Source of the DNA: Tenebrio molitor
Taxonomy: Eukaryota; Arthropoda; Insecta; Coleoptera; Tenebrionidae
Assembly: GCF_963966145.1 (NCBI RefSeq)
Contig: NC_091046.1
Location: forward strand, 12,338,001-12,402,000
Reading direction: 5' to 3'
DNA: 64,000 nucleotides
Shown here: positions 61,680 through 64,000 of the stretch, one piece after another
Layout: each line of letters starts with the position of its first letter
Position numbering within the stretch: position 1 is the first letter of the stretch
Program-made: the position numbers and the translations under genes
Notes under the pieces: generated by a model
Databases searched by the model: none
What the model was told of the DNA's origin: nothing
Seen by the model: only the letters and a program-made list of their open reading frames with translations

Positions 61680-62422
61680 GTGTATTGTTGAATATTTTAT
61701 TTGTTCCTCCCTTGTAAATAGTTATACAAACTATTAAAAATTCCGATATTTGAAAAAAAAATCGTATGAGCTTTACACGTATTGCTTTGGAAACACACAT
61801 CACTCATATGAGCACGGGCTAGCCGGTAAAATTTTACACGCTTGCTAGTATCATTTTACATGCTAGCCAGTTAAGAGACATTTTCAAGGTGAATACAGTG
61901 ACTTGATAAACTGATGTTTACAAGTAGGGAACAAATAAATCTCTTTTCGTTAGTAAAAATTCTACTTTTCCAGTCCGGTGCTTATGGTTCCTGGCAAGAT
62001 TCAGTCTAGCTTTATAGTGGCGAGCTTCAAATTATTTTTTAATTACCTTGTGAACAGTTCCCACACTTGCAAACGTTTTGCTCAATTTGTCTTTTTATAA
62101 GTAAAAAATTTAACGTTCTACGAAAAATAGCTCTTCTTCCTGTTTTCCGAAGAGTAATCGTAGGTCCTCCTCTATAATGTTTTCTACATTCTTAACAAGA
62201 TTGTTAATAACGCGAGGAACTAAATAGATTTTTGCAGCAATGTATCTGGTCGAGTATTCTGTATACTTCTTTCTTCAACGACTTATTCTTATTTCTTCGA
62301 TAAAAAGCCGTTTTGCACTTCTTATTTTGGTTAATATTTGTCACAAATAGTAAAAAACAGTCTACTGTTTGCTAATATCCAATATTTTGTTTTCAAAATA
62401 CATAGTTATTTGTGTATCAAGG

Positions 62423-62505
62423 CCAGACTCAAACGAAAAGATGTACATCTTTTCGTCCGAGTCTGGGTTTTCTAGTCGAGGCGCAGCCGAGACTTGAAAA
62501 CAGGT
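62423..62505. repeat. Two adjacent hairpins
   Basis: The first arms (CCAGACTCAAACGAAAAGAT / ATCTTTTCGTCCGAGTCTGG) span 62423-62466. Directly after, GTTTTCTAGTC and GACTTGAAAAC enclose a GAGGCGCAGCCGA loop. Function unknown. Confidence 0.65.
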
Positions 62506-62650
62506 GAGAACAAAAGGCGCTTTTTGGCGGAGGTGCACATTAAATTTTTTAGCCGACCGCACGAACTACAAAGCAAAAGACATTGGAAAAATCACAAATT
62601 TATTTTGTATCTACTTTTTTCAAATATGTAGATACATTTATTAATATGTA

Positions 62651-62896
62651 CTATTCCGGACACGGAATCTTGGCCAACATTTTTTAGACATTTCTAAAAA
62701 GATGATGTAAACCAGCCATTAGTGTCATTAATAAATGTCAATTATTAAAAATCACTTGGAAGTTTTTCTTGTGACATCAAAAAAGCAGGGAAATAGCATT
62801 ATCGAGTCAAAAGTTGGGTTATATTCAATAAAGGCCAGTTTACACATATTTGTCAGTTAAATGTCAGTTATGGCCAAGATTCCGTGTCCGGAATAG
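62651..62896. mobile_element. MITE, CTATTCCGGACACGG family, complete copy
   Basis: 246 bases, TA-flanked. Left CTATTCCGGACACGGAATCT, right AGATTCCGTGTCCGGAATAG, about 27 bases and nearly perfect. A truncated sister is at 7314-7493. Confidence 0.9.
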
Positions 62897-62899
62897 TAC

Positions 62900-64000
62900 A
62901 TATTAGCAATTTTTTATAGTATTTTTTATCAGCTTGCCAACAAAAGGAGAAATTTACTATTTGCAATACAATTACTTATTTACATAATTTATGATGACAG
63001 GACAATTATTGCTATGTCCGACAGCACATTAGTCATTAGACATCAAGACCCCAAGAAATAAAAAAAAATATATTTTGGTTTTGAATTTTGATCCACCTTC
63101 GTGGTGTTATACCTATTACATATACATTTTAAGTACCTACCCAATATTTTTCTTTTTTTTTTAGCTTTATTTTCTTAAAAAATATAATTCCAACTTCCAT
63201 TACCAATTATGTGCGTAAATGCAGGTACACCGCCAGTAATTAATTGAAAGTTGTTAATATGTCTGCTGTTATGAAAGGTAAAAAAAAATCACGAAGTTGA
63301 TTTATTAGCTTCCGTATTTAGTTTCATCTCATTTAATGCTGCTTTGTACATTCAGAATTGTTACATAATGATTGGTAGGTAATTACTATTATTAATTATA
63401 AAAAATCTGAATAATAATCAGAAGGTCCCTGTTAATACACAACGAGAATAAACAGCTTCCTACTTATAATTTTACTTCGTACATATAATTTAAAATATGA
63501 TCTAAAATTTCATCATCAAACCGCTTTTTAAAGTTTTTACGATGTCCGTTTCTTAACGTTCATAAAACATCTGTTTTGTCAGTTAAATTTCTTTTAATTG
63601 TTTTACACGCACATGCTTCGCATCAGAAGGTACAAACATTTTTATAAGTTAACAAGTTAAGTGCAATTTATAAGAAATTATTTTATTTAAAATAATTATA
63701 TTAAATTAATACCTTTTGTCTTAGTTTAAAACCGAAATATCGACATGATCATTATTGACACCATTGTATAGTATGTTACTATTCAAGTTATTCAAAAAAT
63801 CAACACCGAAGTTGAAGCAAACGCACTTGAGTACATACCTAGTCCTCAATCCATAATGTAGATTGAAAGCATTAAACAGAACATTTTTTCCAAAACTAAT
63901 AGCTGATGGTAACTGTTAAATTTGGAAAAAGAGAAGAAGTTTGCCGTGAACTTCATCATAGTTAATAAGTAAATATACCTACACATTCTATTAATTTGGC
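62900..64000. other. Upstream flank, no feature recognised
   Basis: AT-rich intergenic-looking sequence to the window edge, with no supported frame, RNA or repeat. Confidence 0.4.

Overview
The window looks like insect nuclear DNA. It is AT-rich, almost free of long open frames, and full of short TA-flanked inverted-repeat transposons, with decayed pieces of Tc1/mariner-type, DUF4817-type and LINE elements typical of insect genomes. The order (beetle, ant or other) cannot be settled from the sequence. Nothing here is bacterial or viral: I see no operons, CRISPR arrays, rRNA or convincing tRNA genes.

The only protein-coding gene I can support is on the minus strand. A CpG-rich promoter and 5' leader lie at about 58.52-58.96 kb. 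A short first coding exon (58465-58513, MSDSDRSDDDTWENFF plus one base) is followed by an intron of about 54.5 kb. A long second exon lies at 3247-3932. The donor leaves one base and the acceptor supplies two, so the reading frame joins exactly. The transcript continues past the left edge through a second donor at 3246. The product is an unrecognised, probably disordered, Ser/Asp/Asn-rich protein; only its first 245 residues are in view. A possible alternative leader exon lies at 5491-5661, and two CpG-rich islands sit inside the intron near 13.1 kb and 30.5 kb.

The rest is intron, or flank beyond 59 kb, filled with transposon debris. I resolve about two dozen inverted-repeat (MITE-like) elements, many with exact TA target duplications. 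They include a family with ends CTATnsnGGaCA (24.5, 35.2, 45.3 and 62.7 kb, and half a copy at 7.3 kb), a CAGGGTATTTCAC family (14.6, 23.7 and 37.6 kb), a CAGTGTGGAAAC mariner-like family carrying the same transposase scrap (10.8 and 39.6 kb), and a GTCCCAGAACT family (34.5 and 44.9 kb). Larger relics are a broken Tc1-like transposase at 45.8-47.1 kb, the 3' end of a non-LTR retrotransposon at 19.1-19.95 kb, and a tRNA-type SINE at 39.7-39.9 kb.

Several elements are nested or abut end to end at a TA. One three-layer nest (48281-49244) can be dissected by comparison with a partial uninserted copy at 52585-52774. I found no autonomous element and no evident new enzymatic system. The most interesting points are the very long first intron, the repeated motif in exon 2, the nested and abutting insertions, and a perfect 34-bp palindrome at 24066-24137.
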